Of a DNA stretch of 64,000 nt, positions 37,447 through 49,400 are shown one piece after another. The stretch spans positions 27,625,139 through 27,689,138 of the forward strand of contig OZ026615.1 of NCBI GenBank assembly GCA_964020975.1. Direction: 5' to 3'. The first letter of the stretch is position 1; each line of letters starts with the position of its first letter. This DNA comes from Hermodice carunculata (taxonomy: Eukaryota > Annelida > Polychaeta > Eunicida > Amphinomidae). The position numbers and the translations under genes are program-made. The notes beneath the pieces are model-generated. The model made no database searches. It was not told the DNA's origin and saw nothing but the letters and a program-made list of their open reading frames with translations.

Positions 37447-37963
37447 ATCCTAATATCATTTAGTTCAATTATGAGTTCTTGGTTATTGCTTAATTACCAC
37501 TTTGTCACTACAAACGTTGAAATTCTAGAGGATGCCTTTCCACCCATATATGTAGCCAGTAATTAACTGAAAACAGTTTGCAGTTTGATGAAACCATTAT
37601 GATATATTTCCACATTTGTATATTCATGCTATATTACATCGTAATTTCTTATCCAAAAAGTTGTTGTTTACACAATAATTTAACCCAAATGGGACTATTT
37701 TGGCTTGTTTTATAATCTACTGATATTCGCCATTTAAACAATGTATACTTTGGTTATATGTATAATATGAGAATAATTTTCAGTTCATGCAGCTTGAAAA
37801 GTGATAGTGTACTTAGTTTACCGGGGCATAGCTCGACAACCTTATAGGAACCAACATTTATTTTGGATGGACTTACGACCATTAAATTAGAACAGCTACA
37901 ATTAATATTCTGAAAATTTGCAGTTTTCTTGATTTCTTGATTTGGTAGCACAAGCCACCTTTC

Positions 37964-38079
<116 letters not shown>

Positions 38080-38268
38080 AATATTGTGAAACCTTTTTCA
38101 GCATCAGAAGTGAAGGGATTTTTAATTTCATGAATGTTCTGTTGGTTTATTCCAGATAGCATATTCGCCTGACAGATATACATACGATAATATCGTATAG
38201 TATATGTGGGAGTATACGATGATCTGTAAAAATATTAATGAGAAATAAGCTAAGATATTTCATTCAAT

Positions 38269-38272
<4 letters not shown>

Positions 38273-38325
<53 letters not shown>
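38273..38325. repeat. (AT)n microsatellite
   Basis: About 26 AT units abutting the end of the inverted family D copy. Confidence 0.97.
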
Positions 38326-38327
<2 letters not shown>

Positions 38328-39010
38328 CTGAATTGTCAGTCTGCTGATGTATAAGGATGGGTGGCGATCCGTCCGCCCATTTGCATTTCCAAAACTGTCA
38401 GACAGATTCTCTTCAAGCTTGGTGAGATCCACCGGGCACAGGAGCTTGCAACGTGATTGAAGGCCACCTGGACCTTGATCTGTACAACGGGTGGCACTGC
38501 GATTTTCTCGGGGGTGGGAGGGTGGGGGTAAAGAATTTGTATTTGTTTTGGATATTTACAATTTCTTCTTTACAAAAGTTTCTCAGATTGTTCTGAAACT
38601 TGGTGGAAATTTTGCTTGCGGAAGGAGGAGGGCTAAACAAAGTTGTTCACCAGGCGGTGATACTCTGGATCACCGATTTTTAACGAATTTTTCCGTCTGT
38701 GTGCTTGTCGGTTGATGCCTGTAATCCTATTATCATGTAAGTCACTGAGGATTTCAATGGAAATTCATATTTTTGACCTCTCCAAAACTGTCAACCACAT
38801 TTGCTTCAATTTTGGTGGGATGTATACCTTAGGTGGGTCTTCACCAAGTTCGTTCAAATGGTCACGCTCCAATGATTTTAAGACTTTCGAAACAAACTTC
38901 CTTGTTTGTTTTTCAGTAAAATGTAAAAACATCTTCCCCGAGACGGCCAAGCCAACTGCTTTGAAATTGTATGGAGGTACTTTTGGGGACATCTAGGCAT
39001 TAATTTATTT
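38326..39010 (-). mobile_element. Family D: inverted diverged copy
   Basis: Reverse-oriented relative of 12652-14811. On minus it ends TCAGCAGACTGACAATTCAG, corresponding to the terminal hairpin region. It also contains a ACCATTTGAACGAACTTGG-type block (plus strand CCAAGTTCGTTCAAATGGTC at about 38845) and the CCACC-x-AA-TTGAAG module. A frame of 94 codons over it is not a gene. Similar sequence may continue weakly to about 39320 (GTGACCTTGATCTC). Confidence 0.65.
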
Positions 39011-39710
39011 AACAGGTGGCCCTGCAATTACTTTTCGCTGTTTGAAGAATTTTCGTGCGTTTTCACGATTCTTCGCTGTATCTCCCAAATCGTAAGTTGG
39101 GTCCTCTTAACGCTTGCTGGGAATGTACGTGGGCTTGATTTCCGGTAAAGTGTTCACTACAAGGTGGTGCTATCTTTGTCTGATTTTTTAATGAACTTCA
39201 AAATTCAAAAAAATCGGGAAAGGGATATGTTAGCAGCAGTGATGACGGTCTTTGAAAAAATGTGACCTTGATCTCATTTTGAAGTTCACAGGATCACTTC
39301 ATCATGTAATGTCATTGAGCATAGGACTGTCACAATCCTGTAGTTTTTTTTTTTTTTCATCCTCCTGAATGCAGGTTTGTTGAACTCACTTGCTTATAAA
39401 TAAATTTTACGTGTAGCAAAGTTGCCTTTCCATCAGTACGTAGTACATTAATAGCTGCTTCGCTGCTGTTTGGATTTTTCCTTAATAGTTAAATGCACCT
39501 AGAATTTAAAATTGTGACCCTATCCAGTCAGTTCAACTGTCTGCGGATGCATCTTATCTGTCCTGTTTACTTAGGTTCTGCTAGATTGCTCATAATTGAC
39601 ATGAAACCAGGTAAATAATGGGAAAGGCGCATCGCCATTCCATTGTTTACCCCCCCTTCCAAAAAAAAAAGTATTTACAAACCCATTTCCCACCATCCTG
39701 TTAGCAGAAA

Positions 39711-39771
39711 TGTATGTATGTATGTATGTATGTATGTATGTATGTATGTATGTATGTATGTATGTATGTAT
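39711..39771. repeat. (TATG)n microsatellite
   Basis: About 15 tetranucleotide units. Confidence 0.97.
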
Positions 39772-39774
39772 AAT

Positions 39775-41570
39775 TTGGTTTTATGTGACGATGATCTGTC
39801 AATTGTATGAGGTAGGACTAAATTTAGCTGATGATTCTACCTGATGGAGCTCTTCATGTTCTTGTTATTGTGGAAGGATCACACCCTGACACAACATGTG
39901 GATAACTGTCACTTCTTGCAGTCGGCATGCATTAAAAGCATAATAGGCATATATTCATTGACTGGTTTATAGAATGTGGATGCAATGAATGAAGAAATAG
40001 GCCTACATTTGTATTTTTATCGCAGTTCTAACAGAATATCAGTATAACCAGGTTTCATTGTCACAACTGTGCCAGTTTCCAAAATGCAATTTAACGGCAA
40101 ATTTTGGCATTGTCAAAAAAGCTTAACTTGACATTGAATGGCTAGCAAACACAATAACAGACACAGTACTGTTTTTTTTTTTTTTTATGTTAGCTTAAGA
40201 AATTGACAATTTAGACTCTACGGTGGTCTTTTGTCTTTTTCTTAGATCAGTACCAAACTGCATGTGCTGCGTTTAGTTCACATGGTACGGATTGTGTTTC
40301 AAAGATGCTATCGACAATTTTTAATCATAAAACAGGTCTCTGGTCATGAAGACCCCATCTCCACACCCTTCTTCCCGTCGAAGCGAGATTAACGCCGCTG
40401 TGATTGGAGATGATCTCATCTATGTCCTAAAGTGTGGGACTGGGTAGACATGAGGAAACGGGAAAACGTTTGTTCACCTGGCAAGTTTCAATTTCAATAG
40501 CAGGCCTATGCGAAGATTACATATACTGTTTTTATTCTAAGTGTAAATTTTTTGCAGTCCTCTTTGCCGGTGATCCTCTACGGCAAGGACATATTTTTTT
40601 CTCTCTCTCTTTTCCCCAGCAGACTATCCGTGGAGCGTAGTCACAGACGCGGAACAATATATATTTATTAAAATTACAAAAACCTGAAGGAAAAATAATT
40701 CTTAAAATGAAGAAAAAAACTTTATAAAAATTCCAACCACTTGGGCCATGGGGAAAAAGTTTATAGGATTCGTAAACTTTAGGCTAACAGTACATGCACT
40801 TTTCAATATCATTAGTCTGCACTATTAATGTTACTGGTACATGCATATTTTCATGTCCTGAAGAGTGAAGTATGTATATCTGCCCTACCTGTGACAGTGC
40901 ATCTACATGTGCATAATTTTATGACATGAAACATCAATTTGTTGCCCAACATTAAAATATAATATGTACGTGTATAGCCTACCCTTTATCATACTACTAA
41001 ACTTCAGAATGCAATTAGGCCTACTAGTTTGATAGTTTAAACCAGTTAATTGTACATACAAGTGTAAAATTTCACCATGGAACCTACACACTATTTTGAA
41101 TAGGCCTATATTAATGCCACAAATATGATGAAAGTGTTAAATATAAATGAAGTGATGTTTTGTATCAAATATAGATTAATTTCAGGAAAATTCCTACTTT
41201 CTTGGGGTGTAAGTGTTCAGCCTTGACAGGTTAAATGTTGCTTTCGGACCCAAATCAAGTGTTCCGTGTTCATCGTAGACAGGTGTTCGGGCATTGCAAG
41301 TTCCAACCCTTGGCTCTCCTATTTAATTACATACAAAAAAGTTGGGACCCGGAAAAAAAAAGTTCAGGTAATAGAGGTGTTCGGCTATCGGAGGTGTTCG
41401 GCTGTTGTGACGATAATCGATATCCAATTCAATTCAATTCAATTCAAGATTTTAGGCCTATTTCAGACACAATGTCAATGGTCCATATAAATGACTATGC
41501 ATAGGATTAGGAATATTTGTATATCATATGAGAAAAGTCAGTGAAAATAAAGAGATAAATAGCAGAATAG
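39775..41570. other. No recognisable gene
   Basis: Scattered TAGGCCTA words and an (ATTCA)n-like run at 41428-41445. No coding region recognised. Confidence 0.4.
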
Positions 41571-41577
41571 CACCAAA

Positions 41578-41656
41578 ATGGAAGCGCTGTTTTGGGAACA
41601 GCCCAAAATAACTTCTGAAGTTCTGCGGTCATTAATTTGCGACGCCTTTCAAATTG
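41578..41656 (+). CDS. Possible short first coding exon, unidentified
   Basis: An ATG in a strong context (A at -3, G at +4) opens MEALFWEQPKITSEVLRSLI and CDAFQI, 26 codons, ending at a plausible donor (ATTG-gttagt, phase 1). The sequence from here to about 41900 is richer in CpG than its surroundings, as promoters or first exons often are. I found no matching second exon. It does not join in frame to the F-box exon at 46260. The product is unknown; it could equally be an upstream untranslated exon. Confidence 0.25.
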
Positions 41657-41668
41657 GTTAGTTCTCTC

Positions 41669-41696
41669 CATAGACCTCGATATATCGAGGTCTATG
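41669..41696. promoter_or_regulatory. 28-bp perfect palindrome
   Basis: CATAGACCTCGATA is followed at once by its exact reverse complement, with no spacer, and both sides carry TTCTCTC. It lies in the CpG-richer patch just downstream of the possible first exon. It could be a dimeric factor site, a tiny inverted insertion, or chance. The function is unknown. Confidence 0.5.
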
Positions 41697-41699
41697 TTC

Positions 41700-42910
41700 T
41701 CTCATAGCGCACAACCTTTCGTTTTGGAGATAGTCCCCACCGGTACGTCTAATCCAACGCTCTTTTGCGTCGTGAGGTAAAAGAAGCTCATACCATGCAG
41801 GGAAGGCGTCATTAGCAGCAAAGCCCACCAAAGCATGTCAGAAATTTATGATGGAAGAGAGGAAAGGTGTGAGCATTTGAAAGTTTTAATCATTCACGTT
41901 CTTTTGTCGGGTGTGAATACTTATCACCCCAGCGCAAGTTCAAAACAGTGATTACAGCTGACTGTGTGTGTGCCGGCAACTCTGAGCTGGGATGATCAGG
42001 TCATGGACGTATCATCTCGTCGTAGGTCCATGCTACCAGCAGAGACGTTCTATATTATATAGCACGTCCCTGATTATGAACTTTTAAACAGGGACCTGGT
42101 ATAAAGTATTTCCCACAAACTATGAAAACATAAATACATGCAGGTTACATCATCTGGCCGGATACTTCCCTGCCGGTAGTACCATATGGAGCAATAAAAC
42201 TAGATTCTAGTTTCTTTCCTCCATGGTAGTACACAAAAGTTGCCTATCAATGCATCATTAAGCATTCAAATTAAGTGACAGCACACAAGGCAACATGTTC
42301 AAAACAGTATTTGTCACAAAAATGACGTAAGTATATGTGGTAAGTTAGTAGTGACTTTCACAAATTACTGAATCTAACTTTGATTCAAATATAAAGTATG
42401 ATAAATTATACATTTTGAGAAAGCTAATTTACCGATAATGGCTATTCATTTCAATTTCACTTTGTCGGTTGCAGTGTTTGTTTAACAATTACACAAGTGA
42501 TCAGCATAATTTAGCACAAATATCACTTCAACTTATTCATGTCTGGACGTATTGGCCTCAAATCTGCAGCAAACTGAAGTTTATGTATTGAATCAAGAAA
42601 GCTTGTCTCAGATTTTCCAAATTTTGTTCCGTTTTGTCACCTGAGTTGATCAAAGGTGACTTGCTTTTGATGTGTCATCTTTTCAACTTCAAACTGCTGT
42701 ATATGAGGAACAACAACAAAGTATAAAAATTCCAGGCACCCTTTTTGCATTCATGGTGTATTCTATAGTTTACCCTTAATTTGATATTAAAATCTATTAA
42801 AGTGTAGGAGTTGAAATCAAATTTATATCAAAGAATGTCAATTACTTCTATACACTTTGATAATTGCTGTGTGAACATTGTAGCTAGTAAACACTACTAC
42901 AGTGCTACAG
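41700..42910. other. No recognisable gene; CpG-richer left end
   Basis: 41700-42060 has more CpG than the neighbourhood (ACCGGTACGTC, CAACGCTC, GCGTCGTGAGG). The remainder is AT-rich and featureless to me. Confidence 0.4.
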
Positions 42911-42912
42911 AA

Positions 42913-43173
42913 TTAATCTTTGTGTTCTTTGCTCTCCAAAAATATATACTTTATGGACTTTTTGAGTGCATTTAGAGAGTTATCAAAAGAAAAGTGTCCC
43001 TCATCACTAAAGTCAATGCTAACTTGCTGTATATCCTTAAAACAAATTTTGGCTTCTTTGGGTTCCAGAGTAATAGTGGTGGAGTGATGCTGGCACCGGC
43101 ATGTATGTGTGACAACTTTACAAAAGTTTTTATAGAATACAGCCAACATGTGCTTTAGAAATTCATCAGATGA
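42913..43173 (-). CDS. Possible terminal exon of an unidentified minus-strand gene
   Basis: After a candidate acceptor (ctaaacacatacag) the frame reads SSDEFLKHMLAVFYKNFCKV, through TITLEPKEAKICFKDIQQVS, to IKYIFLESKEHKD and TAA: 86 residues, phase 0. The composition (mixed charged and hydrophobic residues, no low complexity) is protein-like. I do not recognise the family. No upstream exon was found, and the acceptor has a poor pyrimidine tract, so this may be chance. Confidence 0.3.
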   Translation of the reverse strand, partial: SSDEFLKHMLAVFYKNFCKVVTHTCRCQHHSTTITLEPKEAKICFKDIQQVSIDFSDEGHFSFDNSLNALKKSIKYIFLESKEHKD

Positions 43174-43179
43174 CTGTAT

Positions 43180-43862
43180 GTGTTTAGGTTTTGGTCCCCC
43201 CCTCCCCCCATTGCCCCACCCATTGTCCCGTATTCCTGACATCATACAGTAAAGTTTGTAAGCATCCTGGGGTGAGCATATGGAATTTTTTAAGTGTTAA
43301 ACTGTACTATATTATGTAGATATCTCTATGAGCCCACAGACACTGGTATGCGGATAACTTGTAGATATATAATGCATGGGATAGAAACAAAGAAGGTTAA
43401 TCTGTGCAACATGGAAACATTTTGACCTAAATATTTTAACTTTTATTTTTTTTGGAAAAAAACACACCCAAGAATAAAATCATCAGTGCAACAGGTGAGT
43501 ACAAATATGGAATCTCTTAGTTTCCAGTTTAAAAAGTTAAAAGAGCATACCTTGTTTGAAAAAAAAAAGAGAAGAAAAAGAAAGAAAAGGAAAAGTTTTC
43601 TTTGTCTATATTTTAGAAATTGACCTGAAAGAACAAACTTATTCTACAGGTTAAAGTAGGTAGCCTACCGGTGGGGCTATTTCAGCTAACCCTACCAATT
43701 AAGCATTGTATTGTCAACCCTATGCAGATGTGTCAACTGGCAGTGGAGAAAGGCAGCTGTAGCCTACTATGATCGCTTCCTAGTCCACTTGTGACTGAGC
43801 CATGCTCTGCCCAAAAGGTATTGAGCCTGTCAATGTTTCATTTCTTCCCGTGACAAGGAGTG
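43180..43862. other. No recognisable gene
   Basis: Contains an A-rich stretch near 43560-43600. Nothing else recognised. Confidence 0.4.
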
Positions 43863-43865
43863 CCT

Positions 43866-44076
43866 CATTATCAGGGTTTCCACCAGAGGGTAAAATAGCA
43901 TACCCTAAAAAATCTCAAGGGTGCCTTTGCTTACCCTAAGATTTTAGCATGAAAGAACAATTCTTGCATATGTTACCCTGAAATACCCCATAAGGGCTTC
44001 ATTATTAGAATTTTTACTTGAGACTATCAAAATTTGAGTACCATAAAATTTCACTCTGGCAGAAACTCTGATAATG
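43866..44076. mobile_element. hAT-like MITE with 23-bp inverted ends
   Basis: The left end CATTATCAGGGTTTCCACC and the right end (reverse complement CATTATCAGAGTTTCTGCC) form an imperfect terminal inverted repeat of about 23 bp. The interior is rich in TACCCT. A further right-type end, CCTCTAGCAGAAACCCTG, at 45306-45323 matches the left end even better, so a longer element 43872-45323 with nested insertions is an alternative reading. Confidence 0.55.
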
Positions 44077-44686
44077 GTTATAATGGGTAATTGAACCAGG
44101 CCACAGCTAAGATAACTTCATGGACATAGACCAAGTAAATGGTATTGTAAGAGTTCAAAGATATTAACATGAAATTGAAACCAAATATATTTTGACATAC
44201 AAATACAATATGTAGGCATACAGCTAAACAAATACTGAAATATAATACAAAATCTGATTAAAAGGTGCTGTTTGTGCAGAGGTAGATCTACTTCCATGCT
44301 ACTGTTATGCTATCAAGGCATTGAAAGGCACACCAGTGCATCCATCCAACCTTCAGACCTGGTCATGGCTAGCACTAGACATAGAAGGCCTTGATGGCTG
44401 TGTTTGGAGTATACATGTGCATGTATCTCGAGATGTACACTAGTCTATGAACATCGCCATTGAGGGTTCTGTGTTGAGAGCTAGGTCATGCTCTACTCAA
44501 TGTTAAAAGAATGCGCATACACTTTGGGATACATGTATCTGGTATTATTTGATGTTGGGTTGACTTGGTGATTGGACTATGTGGTAATGGATCAAGTTGT
44601 TAATTGGGATGACTTGGCCATGGGACTAATTGCACATGTGGATAAGCTAGATAGGGATGAGTTGACTGTGGTATGACTTGACTATA

Positions 44687-44858
44687 CAGTGGTGCCTGCT
44701 GTATGCAGCCACTGCCGTGACAGGTCACCTGCTGTCTGTGGCCTCATTTTTCTTGGCTACAAAAGTCAATTTTGTTAATTTACCTGCAGTGACAGGTCAC
44801 CTGTATATGGTCACTTTTTTGTCAGAGAAAAGGTGGCCACATATAGCAGCTACCAATG
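44687..44858. mobile_element. Tigger-like MITE, divergent
   Basis: Follows TA and starts CAGTGGTGCCTGCTGTATGC. The right end reverse-complements to CATTGGTAGCTGCTATATGT, about three quarters identical. GTGACAGGTCACCTG occurs twice inside (about 44712 and 44790). Non-coding. Confidence 0.5.
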
Positions 44859-44899
44859 TCAACCATCCACACACACCAGCAAACAAGCTACTTTAGGAA

Positions 44900-46200
44900 G
44901 GCTTTAAACACACAAGGACATCCTGCCATCTAGCAGGCCACAGACAGGTACATGCAGCATGGCAGGTCTCCTATGGAAAACTAGTAATGTGAATTTGAAA
45001 TCAGTAGATTTTATGGGGTATGTTTATGTTGTGTACCATGGAATCTAGTTCTTTGTCAGAGGTGAGAGTCTTGAAAATAAGATGATGGGAGAAATTAAGG
45101 GTGCAGGCTTTTTGTCAAAAGCTTTTTTTAGAGTGGGCACCAGATGTGGGAGTCCTCACCCAGCAAATTTGGAAATTGAGGGTGACCTGATATGCATTCT
45201 AGCACATTTCGAGGTAATACAGGCTTGATTGTCACTTTTTGTCTATTTTGAGCAGGAAATCCTACCCTCAATTCTTTTTAGGGTAGAATGTTTTACCCTC
45301 ATTACCCTCTAGCAGAAACCCTGGGGTGCACACATGTAACTGGTCTAAAAGTCCTACTGCAGTGACAACAGTTCCCAAGGAAAAGCATTCCGTGATGGAA
45401 CTCCAAATACAATGTAACAGCTATGATTATGGCCACCTGTGGTCAATCAGTGATGGGAGATTTAAAATTGTCAAATCAGTTTCAACATTACTTCTTTGTC
45501 AAAAATGTTTTCATGAAGTTTTAACAAAATCCACATCTGAAATTTGATTGAGCAATTTATCAAGTACTGTATTCACTTATGCAAAAATTACGACATTTCT
45601 TGCAAGGGGTTTATGTTTTCTGTATGAGTTCCCGCAGACAGCCATCAATGCCAGCAGGTACCTTATTTGCAGCCATAAGGACATAAAATGGCATCTTTCA
45701 CCTCTGTAGTAGTTTGTTGTCTCTAGGGAACACTATATGTAAATGGACATAATGGTATCTTGTCTACCTTGTAGTCATAGGTGTCAATCCCCCAGATGTT
45801 TTTGGTCAGGAGACGAAGGTACAAAGTGCATGGAAACAAAAGAGACCGGTCATTATACCTCAAAATCACTTTATTTTAACTTTTGGAGTCTCTAAATAGG
45901 GAGGTTCCTGCCAAGTCAGCAGAGTTGACAGGTATGTGTAACGAGTCTCGAGTGTGATTTCTTAAAATGGAAGCCACAACAGAGGTACACCACACACCTC
46001 CACAGTGGCAAAATGAATGTTTTACAACAGAAACATGAGCATTTGGAGAGATAAAAGCTTTCATGGTGGTAGTGCAGTGCCAACAATGTTAGAACATTCA
46101 AGCCTTTAGCATTGGTAGGTCAGCTTGCCGGCTTACCTGGACAGTGCCAGTCACATGTTTACCTTTTGTATGATTGTGGGTCTTTACTGTACATACATAA
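44900..46200. other. No recognisable gene; upstream region of the F-box gene
   Basis: Apart from the TIR-like end near 45306-45323 I see no element or exon. The promoter of the F-box gene may lie here or further upstream, because a 5' UTR acceptor precedes the first coding exon. Confidence 0.4.
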
Positions 46201-46210
46201 ACATCTGTGC

Positions 46211-46259
46211 ATTCTTATTACAGATTAAAGCATGTGAGATATTCAGGTAATTCACAAGC
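46211..46259 (+). promoter_or_regulatory. 5' UTR splice acceptor and translation start context
   Basis: ATTCTTATTACAG at 46211-46223 is a good acceptor, suggesting an untranslated exon further upstream. An in-frame TAA lies 12 bases before the ATG at 46260, whose context is AGCATGG (A at -3, G at +4). This fixes the start codon. Confidence 0.6.
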
Positions 46260-46405
46260 ATGGAAAAGCAACGGGTGGATTTCATCTCCATTCTTCCAAA
46301 GGAAATAGTGGAAAATATTTTCCGCTATTTAAGTGCAACGGAATTAGGTCAAGCCTCGTGTTGCAGCAAGGAATGGCGGAACCATGCCAACCAAGATCCA
46401 CTGTG
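46260..46405 (+). CDS. F-box/WD40 gene, exon 1 (F-box)
   Basis: Encodes MEKQRVDFISILPKEIVENI and FRYLSATELGQASCCSKEWR, ending at W49, split after two bases at TG-gtcagt. This covers the core F-box helices with the typical LP, I-F-YL, and C-S-W pattern. Confidence 0.93.
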
Positions 46406-49400
46406 GTCAGTAAATATGTTTACCATTGATCTTTCTCAGCTTGGAGGGAAGCTCTGTTCTGTCATTTGAAACACGATCAATGACCTTCATAATATGCTAT
46501 ATATAGTATTTTATTAGAATATCCAGAGCACACCTGGTCTGCTGGTATCAAATAAGTGCCAAAACATTACTCGACAATCCTATACCCCCGTATGTACAGT
46601 AGCCCCCTTCTTATAAGGCCCCTCTCATCAAAGGGCACCCCTCTTATAAGACCACCATTCTTATGTAGTAAGTGTGACATTCCACCATATTGTCCCCCTC
46701 TAGAGAGGCTACCCCTATTATTATAAGGCCACTTTTGGATTGCATTTGGGATGAGCTTATAAGAGGGGGGCTGTACTTTTAAAATCTTTACAAAAATTCA
46801 AAGTAGCACAAGTTTACATGCATTGGGGATTTGGTGGAGTGGATATGTGTGCATTTCCCATTTCAGCTAGGTGACTGGTGCCAAAGGTTGCGAGTCCTGT
46901 TCATTCCAAACATAAAATATATATTTCGGCATGTCGTTTATAATTATGCTGGTGGATTTAAGTCCCCAATTCTGGAAATAAGTGCCGACTCAGTACATAT
47001 ACATGTACTGCATAACTATGTTGATTATGAAACTCGCACATAACTATCTCTCTTGAACCATTCTCTTTTAAAAATGGGGGTTTGGTTGAGTGGATATGTG
47101 CGTTTCTCATTTCAGCTAAGTGCCTGGTGCCAAAGGTTGCAAGTTCGAGTCCCGCTCATTTTGAACATGAAATATGCTATATATAAACTAGATCTATAAC
47201 AATGGGTCTGTAATTTGGGAATACAGTGGTCCCCCTCTTATAAGGCCCCCCTGTAGAGAGGCCACACCCTCTACAAAGGCCAGTTCTCCATGCAGCAAGT
47301 ATGGCATCTTCATTGTATTTTACCCCTCAAGAGGGGCTGCCCCTCTTATAAGGCCACTTTTGCAGTGCATTTGGGGTGCCCTTATAAGAGGAGGACCACT
47401 GTATGGTCATTCGTATAACACTTTAAATTATCATTGACATCCGTGCTGTTATTATGCATAAGAAAATAACATGGGCTTGGGAAGAAAACCCAAGTTTAGA
47501 GCTGCAAAATGTGTTATTTATTGCGTGGAGGATAATTAAAACATATATTTGTGTTGATGTATTTATGAGCTACAGGCTGGTATAGAGATTCGTATTCTCC
47601 CATTCCTATTATATGCAGAACAAGCACATTATCTTCATTTGTTTCAAAATTATACTGAAGTGCTTCTCTGTCATGGCTAATCTGCAATCAAGGTTCAAGG
47701 GTCAAGGTAGGGACATTAAGCTTTGAACATGTCATTATTAATAATAGTTCTTATTTCAGATTGTCATTATTGATCACTTCAAGATAGATCATGTTCAGTT
47801 GATAAAAAAGTTTTCGTTTATACTACTAACATTATAGGTTACATCATTGCATGGTGATGGGATGGCTGAAGTATGGGATACACATGGACCTGACCAAGGA
47901 AGAACCACTTATTAACATCAGACAGAGTGTGTCAGGAACATCACCAGTCTTCAGTCTTGATGGTAATTTGTCAGCAACTTGGAACATTTAATTTTGAATT
48001 TTTAACAGATGTATTCAAAAGTAGATAGGGCACACCCTGGGCAAAATGTCTAACTCTGTATGTAAAGCATATGCATTTGCAACTGTTTATTGACTTGATT
48101 ACAAATAACAAAGTATGAAGAAAACCCAAGTTTAGAGCTGCAAAATGTGTTATTTATTGCGTGGAGGATAGTTAAAACATATATTTGTGTTGATGTATTT
48201 ATGAGCTACAGGCTGGTATAGAGATTCGTATTCTCCCTTTCCGAAATGTTAGAATAAACACGAGCTCTGATTATAAAAGTGTGTATTTTGTCACTCTCTC
48301 TTTTTTTTTTGTTTGTTTGTTTTACACTAAAATGCCATTCAGCAACACTCTCATGTTGGTCGCAAGGGGCAGGTTGTCCTGGATCTCAAAGGATGCAAGG
48401 GTATTGCAAAGAGTCCATAGGTAAAGAGAAAAAGCACAATACCAACAGGAGGACCATGAACTCTGAAAGAGAAAACTATGACACCCAGAATATATTGAAA
48501 GGACACCCTCATGACTGGTTTTGATGCTTCTTGTGTCTTCGTCAGAGGAGGACAGGAGTCAAAGATTTTAATTAAGTTTGCTATGACGTATGTTTTTGGA
48601 GGAGTTGCATTCTCTTCCGCCTTGACCGGATGTGACATCTTTATATTGTTATGCATAAAAATGCTTACTGTTTTAACACTTTAAAAAATATCAAATTTTT
48701 GATACAATGTTGGTCATGACTATAAGATTAGAAAAGAACTAAATTTCAATATAATGATATTAGATGATGCCTGTTTTGTCTCCTTGTTCTATTTGGTATA
48801 AATTCCAAATCATTTATACTTGTGCTGGGTATTTGATGCATGTACTTGTATTTAAAATTGGTGTACAGTCTGGGCACTTCAGTTTTAGCTCTGCATATCA
48901 TCAAACTGACAGAGGGATTTTCAGCCATGAATATACATGTAGATCATTGTTTTGATAACAGTGTCAGATGATTCAATGTTGGCACCCATCGGAAAATGGA
49001 AGGAGATCTATGTGAGAGCTCTACACCTGAAAAATAATTGGGCTACTGGGAGATACAGTGTGGCCCCGATTCTACGAGGCCATAAGGAAAAAGTTACTGC
49101 ATTGGACTGTAATGGTAGGTTGCTATGGTGATTCAAATTTTGATTGTATAACTGCAAGCAGTATTTTTGCTGTGATTTGGTTTATCTAGTCAATTTAATC
49201 ATGTATGAATTCATTTGGGTAAATTGGATGTATGAAGCACTGAGAAAAATTAGTCCATAAAAAAAGGTTGATTCATTATCCAAATACATTGGTCCATGTC
49301 TGGAGAGATCTGTTCCAATGAGTGACAACCCTATCTTCTCCTTGAACCAGGCAAAACTGGCTGGTGGTCAAATGTTGTCTGCTTCAGTATTTTTAACGGA

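Larger units (their letters stand above)
33800..37520 (+). mobile_element. LINE-A: nearly full-length L2/CR1/Jockey-group non-LTR retrotransposon
   Basis: A single plus-strand element with an ORF2 of endonuclease plus reverse transcriptase, followed by a 3' UTR with a nested hairpin. The 5' boundary is uncertain. Sequence between 33890 and 34000 shows three loose copies of a TATTGGGCCTT-type phrase that may be 5' UTR. The 3' boundary lies somewhere after the hairpin at 37446. I see no poly-A tail or clear target duplication. A related, 5'-truncated copy is LINE-B at 25962-26859. Confidence 0.85.
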
